In this document: positions 10,395-19,822 of the stretch, in pieces | Layout of the letters: every line of letters begins with the position of its first letter | Position numbering within the stretch: the stretch's first letter is position 1 | NCBI GenBank assembly: GCA_027600665.1 | Contig: JADGJL010000318.1 | Location: 1-25,443 of the forward strand | Direction of reading: 5' to 3' | Length of the DNA: 25,443 bases | From: Irineochytrium annulatum | Taxonomy: Eukaryota > Chytridiomycota > Chytridiomycetes > Chytridiales > Chytridiaceae | Program-made: the position numbers and the translations under genes | Notes under the pieces: generated by a model | What the model was told of the DNA's origin: nothing | The model's database searches: none | What the model saw: the letters and a program-made list of their open reading frames with translations, nothing else

Positions 10395-13027
10395 ATGCAG
10401 GCTCGGCCGCAGGCGTCCCCCGTACAAGCTCCTCGTGCGCAAACGCCTCCCGCGCAGGTGCTACTGCCCGCGCCCGTCGTCAGCCAATATCCCGTCATCG
10501 CGGATCCCCCCAGCGCCGCAGCCACTGTTCACCAGCGTCCACCCGATCAACCCATTCACCAGCAGCCCGCTCCCGCAACCACGCCTGTTTACACTCCCGT
10601 CGCCTCGATGTTCAACCGACAGCCCCCGCAGAGGACGGCGCCAACTCCGATCTATGACCCCGCATCCCAGCACGTGTACACTCCTGCGCCGCGGCCGCCG
10701 GCGCAGCTACACCACGCGCCCCTATTCCAGCAACATCAACACGTCTACAGACCAGCTCCGCCTCCTGTCTTCCCGACCTACTCGACCGCGTCACCTCCCG
10801 AATTAGCGTACGATAATCGGGGGTCGCATGTGACCGTCCTGGCGCAGTTGCCTCCGGCGGCAATATCACCGATGGCACCGCAACCGATGGCGCCGGGGCC
10901 GGAGGGGGACCCGGAGGAGTTTTGCGTGGAGTGCAGGACGAGGTTCGGAAAGGGGGTTAGCGTTAGGAAAAGCTCGGCGTTCGCTCACCATCAACGGTTT
11001 CATATGACCGAGCTCGGTGTCACGTTCGCAAGCGGAGGTTAGCATCAACTAACTTCTTTTTCGGTTTAGATTGTTGATATTAACGTTTTTGCCATTCAGA
11101 GCATGTTATCCTCAACCGGGACCACGGCTGCTGTTTTGTTTGCCTATGTGGGAAGGAGCTTGAATACCCGCAGAACATGCTCAAGCACGCGCGCGACTGC
11201 TATGGTGGCCGGACATCCAGACCGCTAGCCTCTTCAGTCGCACAGTCCCCGCTCCCGGCGGCGTACCAGGCGTCCGTGCCGCCAGCCCCAGCGGAGCAGC
11301 CGCAGAAGCCGCCCGAGCAGGTCGTGATTGCGCTAGACGACGATGAGGAGTTGTGCGAGAAGTGCAGGGTTTACTTGTTCAGGCCAGGGGTGGTGATTAG
11401 GAGGAAAGACAAGAGCGAGCATAATAGGAAGATGCATCGGCTCAGCATCACTGTGCGATACCCGGACGGAGGTTTGTTGTTAATTTGTAATTCTCCTGTG
11501 TTTGTGCTCGCATGGCTTATCAAATTCGGTTAGACCGGATTTATATGGTTCGAAATCACGGTGAGGTGTTCTACTGTCGGTGCGGGTATACCACCGTCTA
11601 TTGCCATAACCTGCAGTCGCACGCAAGCAACTGTATGAGTACGCGCGCGGCAACCGAGGTCTTGCCGAGCTCATCCATGAGGCGATGTAAGTAAAGCGTT
11701 GTCGTTTTTGGAGTGTGTTTGATACTCATCAGTATCAATGATACAGTGCAGCCCGGGGAGTCTCCGGGCGACACGTTTCAGAACGCGAACAATGCCACTT
11801 CTGGAGACGTCACGCCTGGGAACGTCACGACCGGGAATGGCACGCCGGAGAACGGCACGCCGTCGGAGAACGTCACACCCGGAAACGGCGCGTCGGCAAA
11901 TAGTGCGGGCGCGTCCGCGGATGCCACCCCGACGGCAGTGGCGAAGCCGAAGACGTCAAGGAAGAGGAAGAATACGTCAACGGAGGACCTGTCTCAGCTG
12001 GGCACGGCGGTTGAGGGTTCGCCTTCGGAAATATCTCGACCGGCAAGAAAAGCTTTGGTCGATGAGAGCGGAGACGTCGTCGTAGGCGCGGAGGCAGACT
12101 TCACGCCATCAGATGTGAGCTTGATTGACGCAGTTTGGGAAAGCATTCTCACTCGCTCTTTCGTTACCAGGGTCAGATGCTTTGTGAGGACTGCCGGGAC
12201 TTCCTCAAGAAGACTGTCTACATTACAAAGAAAACACGGCAGGGCCACCGCAAGCGGATCCACCAGCTCAACTGCTGGGTTATCTACCAGAACGGCGTCG
12301 AGGAATACCTTGAGAGGTTTCACGGCAATCCATTTACCTGCTTCTGCGGGCACACGGGCTACTACGTTCAGTCGATGCAGACCCATTGTCGAATGTGCCG
12401 TCCTCCGGATGGATACGTGCCCAAAGTACCGGACCCGAGCATGCTGGAGAAGAAGGGCAGGGAGAAGGACGATGATCAGCCCAAAAAGAGGCGGCGGCTG
12501 GCGGGTTTAGATTTGAAGGTAGCTTTTTTCCGTGGTATAGCGCTAACTTTAAGTAAATAGAAACTGTCGAAGAAGCGGAATGGCTCCATTGTTACGGACG
12601 CCGATCGACAGGATGTGCTCGAGCAATGGTATGTTTTTTCTATCTTTTCTTCGTCATTCCTTTCGCGATATGCTAACCTGGTCGCTCCCATTACTTCAGG
12701 TTCCGTCTTGCACACTCGGCCCTCGACAAGGTCGAGCATGACCTGATCCTTCCGGCGGCGAGAGTGGAGGAGCTCATTTTTGAGATCGCCAAAGATAAGA
12801 AAGAAGAGTACCACGTTTTGGCGAAATATCATCTGGACCTAGTCATGACCCTTCTACGGGAGCGCCCGAACCCGGCAACAATTCGCGTTCGTTTGCTAGA
12901 GGAGCCGTTACTACCGGCGGGTATCGGATCTGGGCCGAAAGGTGCTGTTCGGCAGCTATCATGGATAGTGGGCGGCGGCAGCGGCGGTGACGGAGCCGCC
13001 GGGTTGGACGTGATAGTGGACGCGTGA
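10395..13027 (+). CDS. Three-module paired zinc-finger protein, probably nuclear; unrecognised family
   Basis: Seven exons: 10395-11037, 11100-11471, 11534-11686, 11747-12114, 12171-12518, 12561-12628, 12700-13027 (759 residues). The ATG at 10395 is the first in frame after an upstream stop at 10344. Residues 1-170 are Pro/Gln/Ala-rich. Three modules obey C-x2-C-x(17,18)-H-x4-H-x25-C-x-C-G-x11-H-x3-C: module 1 has C177, C180, H198, H203, C229, C231, H244, C248; module 2 has C300, C303, H322, H327, C353, C355, H368, C372; module 3 has C517, C520, H538, H543, C569, C571, H584, C588. An HG pair recurs inside the x25 spacer (RDHG, RNHG, RFHG). The linker 373-512 has Thr/Asn/Gly/Pro repeats and a basic SRKRK; basic clusters KKRRR and KLSKKR follow module 3. 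The C-terminus has a charged helix (about 660-700) and a Gly-rich end. A nucleic-acid-binding or chromatin role is plausible but unproven. Confidence 0.82.
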
Positions 13028-13285
13028 TGGAGGCGGCGGTGGGAAGACGCTGCCATTATTTTGTATAGAATGCCTTTGTTTCCCCCACCCCTGTAGTTCC
13101 GATTTTCGCAGATATCCGTTTCCTTTGTAAATTTGCAGCGTTGACGGGAAGAGAACGTAAACAAGAAACCGTGGAAGATATGGAAGATAATAAATAGTCA
13201 CATACAGAGCTTATACGCCTCGTCCACGATTTGCTTTGCTCTTCATATATTGTTTCATATCATGGGGCAAACGGGCCCCCAAAAG
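13028..13285. other. Convergent 3' spacer
   Basis: AT-rich spacer between the stop of the zinc-module gene (plus) and that of polyprenol reductase (minus). It includes AATAAATAG near 13189-13197. Nothing else is seen. Confidence 0.45.
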
Positions 13286-14317
13286 TTAAAGAATGTACGG
13301 TGCAATAGCCCACCACCTCTGCGGCACCTCCTCCGCAAACTTCTTCTCATACCACGCTTTCACCCGCTCCGCTACGACCCCGAGCTCAACAACCACGTAC
13401 ACCACCACGCATAATGCGGACGTCGGGCCCGACGCCCCGCTCCTCCACCACCCGGCCTCGACGGGCCAGCCAGCCGCCACGGCCATAGACGCGTAAATCA
13501 ACACCTCGAAGGTATAGTGCGGGCACGCCAGGAGCCGGAACCATCCGCCCTTCGGTAACTTATACACGGGCGCCTTCGTCTCCCTAATCATCTTGTCACC
13601 TGCCCGCTCGTCACGCAAAAACGCGAGTAACGCATGACATTTGTTCTGCTCGATCGACGCCCACACGAACAACGCGACGGCCAAGAAATGCCGCACCCGA
13701 ATCCCATTCCAGACAGCGCTCCTCGCCTCCTCCGACTCCAAAATCCAACCCGTGCTCCTATTCAACCCCCATAGCGCCTCTATATCCCCCAACCGCTCGC
13801 ATACGACCGCCACGGGCGTGACGGTGTAGTACGCCAACCCGACGGCGTAGTGCATCAGGTGCATCCGCGCTCCGGAGTTCCGAACCCAGCCGAGACACTC
13901 CAGGAGCCGGCGGTTAACCTGCACCTGCATAAGGATCAGGCAGAGCAACGGATCGACTGCGCGATCAAGCTTGGTGACGCCCTCGGCATGCAGCGGTCGA
14001 ACGGGCCATGAGGTTGGCGGGACGCAGCAGAGGACGAGGATCAGGGCGGGCACCCAGATCGATCCGAGGATGTAAAAGTGGGTGAAGTGATGTTTGGGGA
14101 CGGTCAGGCCGGCAAGGCGTTGGAGGACGTTGGGACGGTGATGGTCTGTGCGGTTGTTGGGTGTGGGGAGAGTCTTGCCGTAGGAGTAGAGGGCGGCGGC
14201 AAGGGAGTGGGGTGTGATCCGCGCGAAGATGACGGCCGCGGCAGCCAGGAGATAGAAGGACCTGATTCCGACTACCAGAGCTGCCTGTGGGATGGGCAGG
14301 AGCTGTGGAATGGACAT
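13286..14317 (-). CDS. Polyprenol reductase (SRD5A3/DFG10-type steroid 5-alpha-reductase family)
   Basis: Intronless, 343 residues. Reduces the alpha-isoprene unit in the polyprenol-to-dolichol pathway at the ER, using NADPH, and so supplies the lipid carrier for N-glycosylation and GPI synthesis. Family marks are VPKHHFTHFYILGSIW, QVNRRLLECLGW, MHLMHYAVGLAYYTVTPVAV, KGGWFRLLACPHYTFEVLIY and the C-terminal WYEKKF near the end. The C-terminal steroid_dh catalytic region and about six membrane segments are evident, and the length fits the family. The terminal peptide is WWAIAPYIL, comparable to the RRxxIIPFLF-like ends of homologues. It lies 244 bases downstream of the acylated-protein gene on the same strand, so its promoter is in that gap. 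I am confident of the family and slightly less sure of the exact substrate. Confidence 0.92.
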   Translation of the reverse strand: MSIPQLLPIPQAALVVGIRSFYLLAAAAVIFARITPHSLAAALYSYGKTLPTPNNRTDHHRPNVLQRLAGLTVPKHHFTHFYILGSIWVPALILVLCCVPPTSWPVRPLHAEGVTKLDRAVDPLLCLILMQVQVNRRLLECLGWVRNSGARMHLMHYAVGLAYYTVTPVAVVCERLGDIEALWGLNRSTGWILESEEARSAVWNGIRVRHFLAVALFVWASIEQNKCHALLAFLRDERAGDKMIRETKAPVYKLPKGGWFRLLACPHYTFEVLIYASMAVAAGWPVEAGWWRSGASGPTSALCVVVYVVVELGVVAERVKAWYEKKFAEEVPQRWWAIAPYIL

Positions 14318-14561
14318 GTGGTGAAAAATGACGACCTTCTTGATCTGATAACCGTCCTAATTTCGTTCCTCTTTTCTTCGGCGTGGACTTTCGAACGCAT
14401 TGCGTAGTCAATTCAATGTAATTTCTAATGTCCTTTATTTGTCGAAGTATCCGTTTTGAACAATGAAGAAAAAAAAGGCCAACAAGATATGAGGGTCGCA
14501 CATCACAACATTTACAAGCAAATTCGGAGCTATGTGGAGAGCAAGAACATGGAGAGCTAGT

Positions 14562-15601
14562 CTAAGCTGGCGCATCGTGGCCCTCCCTTGTCCCATCGTG
14601 ATCATGTGAAGGCTGGGGGTTGCCTTTCTGCGACGCCACACCCGCCTCCCCTCCATCTTCCCTTGCAGCTTTCGCGAGTGCCTCCGCAGAGGCGGTTGGT
14701 CCCCAATCCCACCCGGCGCTAGGACTCACGACGGTTACGTTCTCGTCCCCTTGCTGCTGCCCTTCGACTGGCACGTTATCTTCCCTTTTATCACCTGACA
14801 CCGATGCGACCACCGACACGGCCACCGTACCATCCTCCAGCTCCCTCCTCCCACCGTCCTCGTGCTGGTGCTCCGACGAGTCCTCTCCGACCTCCTTCTT
14901 CACGCTCTTCCTCGCCCCGACCAGCTCTTCCACGCTCATCATCATCAGATCCTCCCCCTCAATCCTCTTGGCCTTCTCCTGCGCGTCCTCCCTCTCCCTC
15001 CTGACCCGCTCCTCCTCCTCCTCCCTCTGCATCCTCGCGGCCTCCTCCGGCATGTAGTGCGCGGGAACGTCCTCAGGCCTCACATCCGGCGGCAGCTCGC
15101 CCGGCGCCAGGATCACCCACTCCTGCGGCGCCGGCGCATCGGCGGCGTCGCCCTCGAGGCCCTGGACGAAGGAACCCTCGTGCGGACCGCCCTGGTACGC
15201 GAGAGAGCGGTCCGGGAGGGGCTCGCCGCTGTCGTCGTAGGCGGCGATGAAAGGGGCCGACGGTCGGCGGACGGAGGGTGTGAGGTCAGGGGGCTTCCGG
15301 TGGGCGAATTGACAATCAGTGGGGGCTTCACTAGTCAGGGCGAATCAGTACTCACGGGTGTTAGGGAGGTTTGCCGCTCTTCGCTCCGGGGCTGATCGTG
15401 GGAGCCGATCTGCTGCGGCTCGGGTGATGGTGAGGCTGAGTTGTCAGCCGGCGCCGTCTTCTTGACGTCGTCGCTCGGCGCCGTCGCCTTGGTGACCCCG
15501 CCGCCGCCGCCGCCGCCTCCAGCCTGCTTCCCAGGCTTCGTCGTCGGCTTCTGCGTATTCGTCGTCGGGTCCGGAGACGTCTTGGACGCCCCGCAGCCCA
15601 T
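14562..15601 (-). CDS. Predicted N-myristoylated/palmitoylated protein, unknown function
   Basis: Two exons, 15601-15356 and 15293-14562 (complement), 325 residues, with a 62-base phase-0 intron ending GGAAG. The N-terminus MGCGASK fits the classical dual-acylation pattern: Gly2 for N-myristoylation, Cys3 for palmitoylation, a small residue at 5 and Ser at 6. This predicts tethering to the inner leaflet of the plasma or vacuolar membrane. Residues 8-82 are Lys/Thr/Ser/Pro-rich and disordered with an eight-Gly run. The second exon opens with a compact, possibly folded segment (APFIAAYDDSGEPLPDRS to LAPGELPPDV). A highly charged helix rich in Arg and Glu (around EEAARMQREEEEERVRRE) comes next, then a Ser/Glu/Gly-rich tail. 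I do not recognise the family; a lipid-anchored scaffold is the inference. Confidence 0.78.
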
Positions 15602-16551
15602 GGCTCAATTCGCGACCGGAATCGAGGTGCTCGTTCTCGCTCTTGGGCTCAGGTTCGATACCGCCTGCGGTTTGTTCTGAACCAAGGTGGGCGGGTTCCT
15701 TCTAGAGCTGGGTTCGACGACGGTCAGGTGCGGCCGGGGCGCCGCACTGATGTTGTTGGCAGGTTCGTTCGCTTTACAGCGGGGCCGCGAACTATGACTC
15801 CCTATGTAAATCGCGACGGGATTTCCTCTATACCCTTTATCTATTTCTTTCACCGGAAGCGGCCGCGCGCTGACATCGCGGCCTTATACTGAAGCTCTGG
15901 TCAGCATGAGTTGTGGCTCTCTTGCGAGTTGTAGCGCCTGCCGACCTGCACTGAATTTCTTCCAAGGTCTCAATGAAGGAGCCCTTTACGCCTCTGCTCA
16001 TCCGGTTTTCCTTCAGCACTCGAGCCAGAGAGTCAGCGAGTTGTCAGTAAATAGAAATAGTGTTCCACCATGAAAAAGGCACGAGGTCTGCTAGGAGCTT
16101 TTGTCAACTTTCGCCTAATGCTCACGCAGACGCGCTGCAAGAGCTGCCTTTCGTTTGCCACCATTCCAGTATATTCAAATCTCCATGGCCTCAAGCATTT
16201 AGAGGAAAATTCGGGCGCATGAGGCGCATCTTTTTGTTTTCCGTTGTTAAAACAATAATGGTTTCGTTTATTTTTTTTGGACGTAGTGTTGTCGCAGGAT
16301 TTATGGGACAGAACCTCAAAATGCTTACTAAATAAATAGTATTACATGCTCCCACAAATGCCCTGAACGCCATCTCGATGCCCATCCTACCGTGCACACC
16401 TGCCCGACGTGTTTCGTTTGCGTCAACGACCTGACATCCTTGTCCGATACAACTGATCACTCCAAAGCTCTGTTGCATGCTCTTCGACGACCAACTCACG
16501 TTCGGCATCGAGCCACAACTGGGCCGCCCGGCGAGATGCGGAGACGACGCC
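15602..16551. other. Divergent intergenic region (acylated protein / SET gene)
   Basis: About 950 bases between two divergent start codons, long enough to hold both promoters. Short open frames here have no recognisable product. GGTTCGATACC at about 15651 resembles a tRNA B-box, but no T-stem or acceptor stem forms around it. An in-frame ATG at 16477 could extend the SET protein by 25 residues. No repeat or mobile element was seen. Confidence 0.5.
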
Positions 16552-19167
16552 ATGAGCTCTGCGGAGGATGAAGCCGTCGCCGGTGCCGATGCGGAGACTT
16601 CGAATCCGGACCATCAGACCGCCCCTCCTATCCTGCTGGCGTCCGAGACGCAACAGGACTCACCCGATTCGCCTGATCCTGACCTCGCTCTGTCGGACGT
16701 CGATCTCGACCCTATTGTTCTGCTGGACGACGGAAGCCTGCCTCGCCCTCCCGAGCCAACGGCGTCCTCCTCGGACCTCGCTAGCGAACCCCATGCCCCT
16801 TCGCAAATACCCCTAAATCCGATGTCCCGGGAGGCGGCGGCTCGTTCCACCATCTCGCCTCCACCACAGCAGCAGCCGCACCCACTCCTGCCCGAGGCAG
16901 CCTGGGACGGAACCGTCGAGCTGAAGGAGCTGTACGAGAAGAAGCGATACCTGCGCGCAGGTCTTTACTCAACGGCGTACAAGAGGGGCAAGGGGGAGCA
17001 GCCGATCGCGAAGCCGGAGTCTCAGCAATCTGGGTTCAAGTTAGGCCTGCCGATGCTTTATGGGACGGAGTTGATGGAGACGGAGGAGGCTTTCGAGCTC
17101 CCTTATGATATCAGGAGGTTTGCGGAGCTGAGGACGGGGACGGATTACGTGAGTTTGTAGTCAATGTCTATAATCACTATAACGTTTGCATATGGCAGAT
17201 TACGACGTCGATGGAGAACGCGGATAGAAATCCGAGCTCGTTTATTCGCTTACAAAAGAGTGAGTTTACGATTACAACGTTCCCAAAAGTTTTTGCTGAA
17301 GGTTCTTTTGATTGCAGACATTTATGTCGACAGAAAGCCGCGGATGCCTACGGCCGTGTCCATCTGTAATTGTATTCCGCCGTCTGATGAATCTGAGGGA
17401 GGCTGTGGCGAAAGTTGTTTAAATCGGTAATATTAATTAGGCCTTTTTTTTTTTTTTTTTTTTCTCTATTTATTCTGACAAAATTGACGGAAAATAATTT
17501 AGCTGCTTGTTTATTGAATGCACTCCTGACGATTGCCCATGCGGAGATGCTTGCACGAATCAAGCTTTCCAACGCTCCGAGAGCAGCCGTGACATTGAGG
17601 TGTTTTGGGTAAGCTTTTTTGCGTTTCCTGTCGCCCAAACTCTCTTAGCTAAATGAAATCGTTAGACTGCTGGTCGCGGATATGGTCTGCGGGCGACGGG
17701 AAACATTCCCCCAAACACCCTCCTAATGGAGTACCGTGGCGAGATCTTGAGTCAAGACACCTGCATGCAGCGCATGGAGACCATCTACCGGGACCACGAA
17801 TGCTACTACTTTTTAAACTACGCGCCAGGGGAGGTGATCGACGCCGGCATGAAAGGGACCGAGGCACGATTTGTCAATCATAGCTGTCAGCCGAATTGTA
17901 GGATTGAGAAGTGGTGAGTTTATTGGATTGTGGGCGGGACCAACTGAGCAAAATTAAACTGATACTGTTATGCAGGAGTGTCAATGGAGAATTTGCGCTT
18001 GGACTTTTCTCGAGTGAGGAGATTGAGGAAGGGGCAGAGCTTACGTATGACTACCGCTACGAGTCATTCGGCCCTATGCAGCCGTGTCTTTGCGGCGCGG
18101 CCAATTGTCGAGGTCGGTTTTTTTTTTGTCCTTTTACTTCCTGTTTCGTTCCAATTATCAAGAAATCTTTCCTTGGTAGGCTTTATTGGCGTTAACAAGA
18201 AGGTGGAGCTACCCAAAGAGAAGAAGGGTGAGTTAACAATATTTCGATAATGCAGTGACTTTTCTGATTAGTACAACATACAGACGTCACCATGAGACCC
18301 CAACGACGTACGACGAGGAACTCGGAGCTCGTTTTACCCGCAGAACCTAAGGACGACGTCGCCTCGTCACGGAGGGTGTCTAGCCGAATTGCAGCGGCTG
18401 ACGAAAAGGTGGAACAGCCTAAGGAGAAAAATGGTGAGGTGACATATATCTACCTTCACCGCCTTTTGCTGAAGACTTCGCAACATGCAGACATCGCAAT
18501 GAGGCCCCACCGACGTATGACGAGGAACTCCGAGCTCCTTTTACCCGCAGAACCCATAGATGACGTCACCTCGTCGCGGAGGGTGTCCAGCCGAATTGCA
18601 GCGGCGGTTGTTCCACCTGCCGACGAAGGGATGGAGCTGTCCAAGGAAAAGAATGGTGAGGCGACATATATGTACATTTATCGCCTTTTGCTGAAGACTT
18701 CGCAACATACAGACGTCGCAATAAGGCCCCATCGACGTACGACGAGGATTTCGGAGCTCGTTACACCCGCAGATCCTATGGACGACACAACCTCGACGCG
18801 GAGGGTCTCGAGCCGAACTGCATCGGCGGTGGCTCAGCCTGCCGAAGTTACCTCGGCGCGAAGAGTCTCGAGCCGAATTGCAGCCGCCGTTGTTCAACCC
18901 GCTGACGACACCTCAACGCGGAGAGCTTCGAGCCGCATTGCAGCGGCTGCTGTTACCGCGGGAGCGGCCATTGAGGGGCAGCTTGAGTCGAAGAAGGCTG
19001 ACAGAGGGGAGGCAGTGGACATGGGGATCAGGAAGCGGAGTGCTCGCGTCCTGAAGGATACGAATCGTGGCGAGGGAGATTACGGCGGAGAAGGACGTGA
19101 GGTTGATGGCTCGGAGGTCGTTGGTGACCGGTTGCGGAAAAAGAGGAGGTTGGGTGTGAGGAAGTGA
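16552..19167 (+). CDS. Histone H3 lysine methyltransferase, AWS-SET-postSET (ASH1/SET2-like)
   Basis: Ten exons: 16552-17148, 17199-17259, 17318-17426, 17503-17608, 17666-17913, 17976-18112, 18180-18227, 18284-18433, 18491-18655, 18713-19167 (691 residues). Residues 1-199 are acidic and Ser/Pro-rich. The AWS domain (about 234-285) shows CNC, CGESCLNR, FIECTPDDCPCG and CTNQAFQ. The SET domain (about 288-408) shows GRGYGLRAT, EYRGEI, RFVNHSCQPNCRIEKW and LTYDY; the postSET is CLCGAANCRG. These zinc and catalytic motifs predict SAM-dependent methylation of H3, most likely K36. No WW or SRI domain is seen, which favours ASH1/NSD-like over Set2. The tail (from about 425) is built from repeated intron-exon units with five RRxSSR boxes. 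Introns 8 and 9 (57 bases each, stop-free) may be retained. An alternative start is at 16477; the chosen ATG has a better context (CGCCATGAG). Confidence 0.9.
17444..17463. repeat. 20-T homopolymer in SET gene intron 3
   Basis: An uninterrupted T run inside the intron 17427-17502, upstream of a likely branch site (ATTGACGG). Prone to slippage. Confidence 0.9.
18200..18840 (+). repeat. Tandem intron-plus-exon units in the SET gene tail
   Basis: Three homologous acceptor-exon starts follow introns 7, 8 and 9. Each reads RP-x-RR-x-TR-x-SEL-x-x-PA-[ED]-P, then DD-x-x-S-[ST]-RRVSSR. Unit 1 is 18284-18490 (150-base exon plus 57-base intron), unit 2 is 18491-18712 (165 plus 57), and unit 3 is fused into the last exon from 18713. 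The end of exon 7 (KKVELPKEKKG) matches the ends of exons 8 (KVEQPKEKNG) and 9 (GMELSKEKNG), so the duplicated segment includes the donor side, a whole intron and the acceptor side. Introns 8 and 9 are nearly identical (both contain GCCTTTTGCTGAAGACTTCG). Confidence 0.88.
18366..18950 (+). repeat. Five RR[VA]SSR-[IT]-A boxes
   Basis: The decapeptide-like box RRVSSRIAAA occurs near 18366, 18573, 18795, 18857 and 18917; the last three lie close together in exon 10. Each box contains R-R-x-S, the consensus for cAMP-dependent protein kinase, and is followed by an Ala/Val-rich stretch. Position and copy number are seen directly; kinase use is inferred. Confidence 0.8.
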
Positions 19168-19822
19168 TCACTTTGATTCTGCTTAATATCTGCTTTTGCT
19201 GAAGCTGATCCTTTAGTGAAGTTACACGTTAGCGTTAGCCTAACATGTTATACCGGTTTGCTCGTCGCTCCTATCCCCTGCCTTTTTTTTTTTGCTTTGA
19301 GCCTTCGCTTGTGAATTTCTGTGCTTGTGTGGATGATAACTCCCTCCTGATCTCCAACGACGAACGAAGCTGCGCAATTATATTGCCATATGATGATAGC
19401 TTTTGGCCGTGGTGCGCGTTGCCTTGCGGAATGACATCCATGTATTTAATGTGCATAACAATAGAGACCGTAATGATCGATATCATACATCATGCGAAGC
19501 AGCTGTAAACTGCCCGAGCAGGGCTTGCATACAAGTCTCAAGTATGCCCTTCTTTGAATGCCCTCCGTAATCTTCAGTATACGAACAATCATACCAAGCT
19601 GCAAAAAAACACCGGTATTCGAAATATACGGCGTGTCTTCAGTGGAAGCTGTATCCAATGATGGCGTTCTACATATAGTAAGACTCTAACGGGATGATCG
19701 ATCTCATTCGAAATAATTTCAAGCTTCATTTGCCATAGATGCATGTCGCAATTCGTCAGCAAATGGTGGCAGGCTGTCAGGGTTCAGTAGGCCGTAGGAT
19801 TAGAGTCTTTTGTCGAAAGGTA
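19168..19822. other. Intergenic region with possible degenerate repeat traces
   Basis: No gene is supported. Just after the SET stop, CTTTTGCTGAAG (about 19191-19202) repeats a piece of introns 8 and 9 and could be a worn remnant of the same unit. Near 19618-19650, TATTCGAAATATACGGCGTG then TCTTCAG resembles the 78-base repeat at 20970-21118, suggesting that the duplication holding the pseudogene carried some 3' flank. Both are weak visual matches. Confidence 0.35.

Noticed and set aside
14862..15395. Plus-strand open frame of 177 codons
   Set aside because: Leu/Arg/His-rich antisense shadow of the Glu/Arg-rich helix in the acylated-protein gene.
15640..15665. tRNA B-box-like GGTTCGATACC
   Set aside because: Flanking bases do not form a T-stem, and no A-box, anticodon arm or acceptor stem is found upstream.
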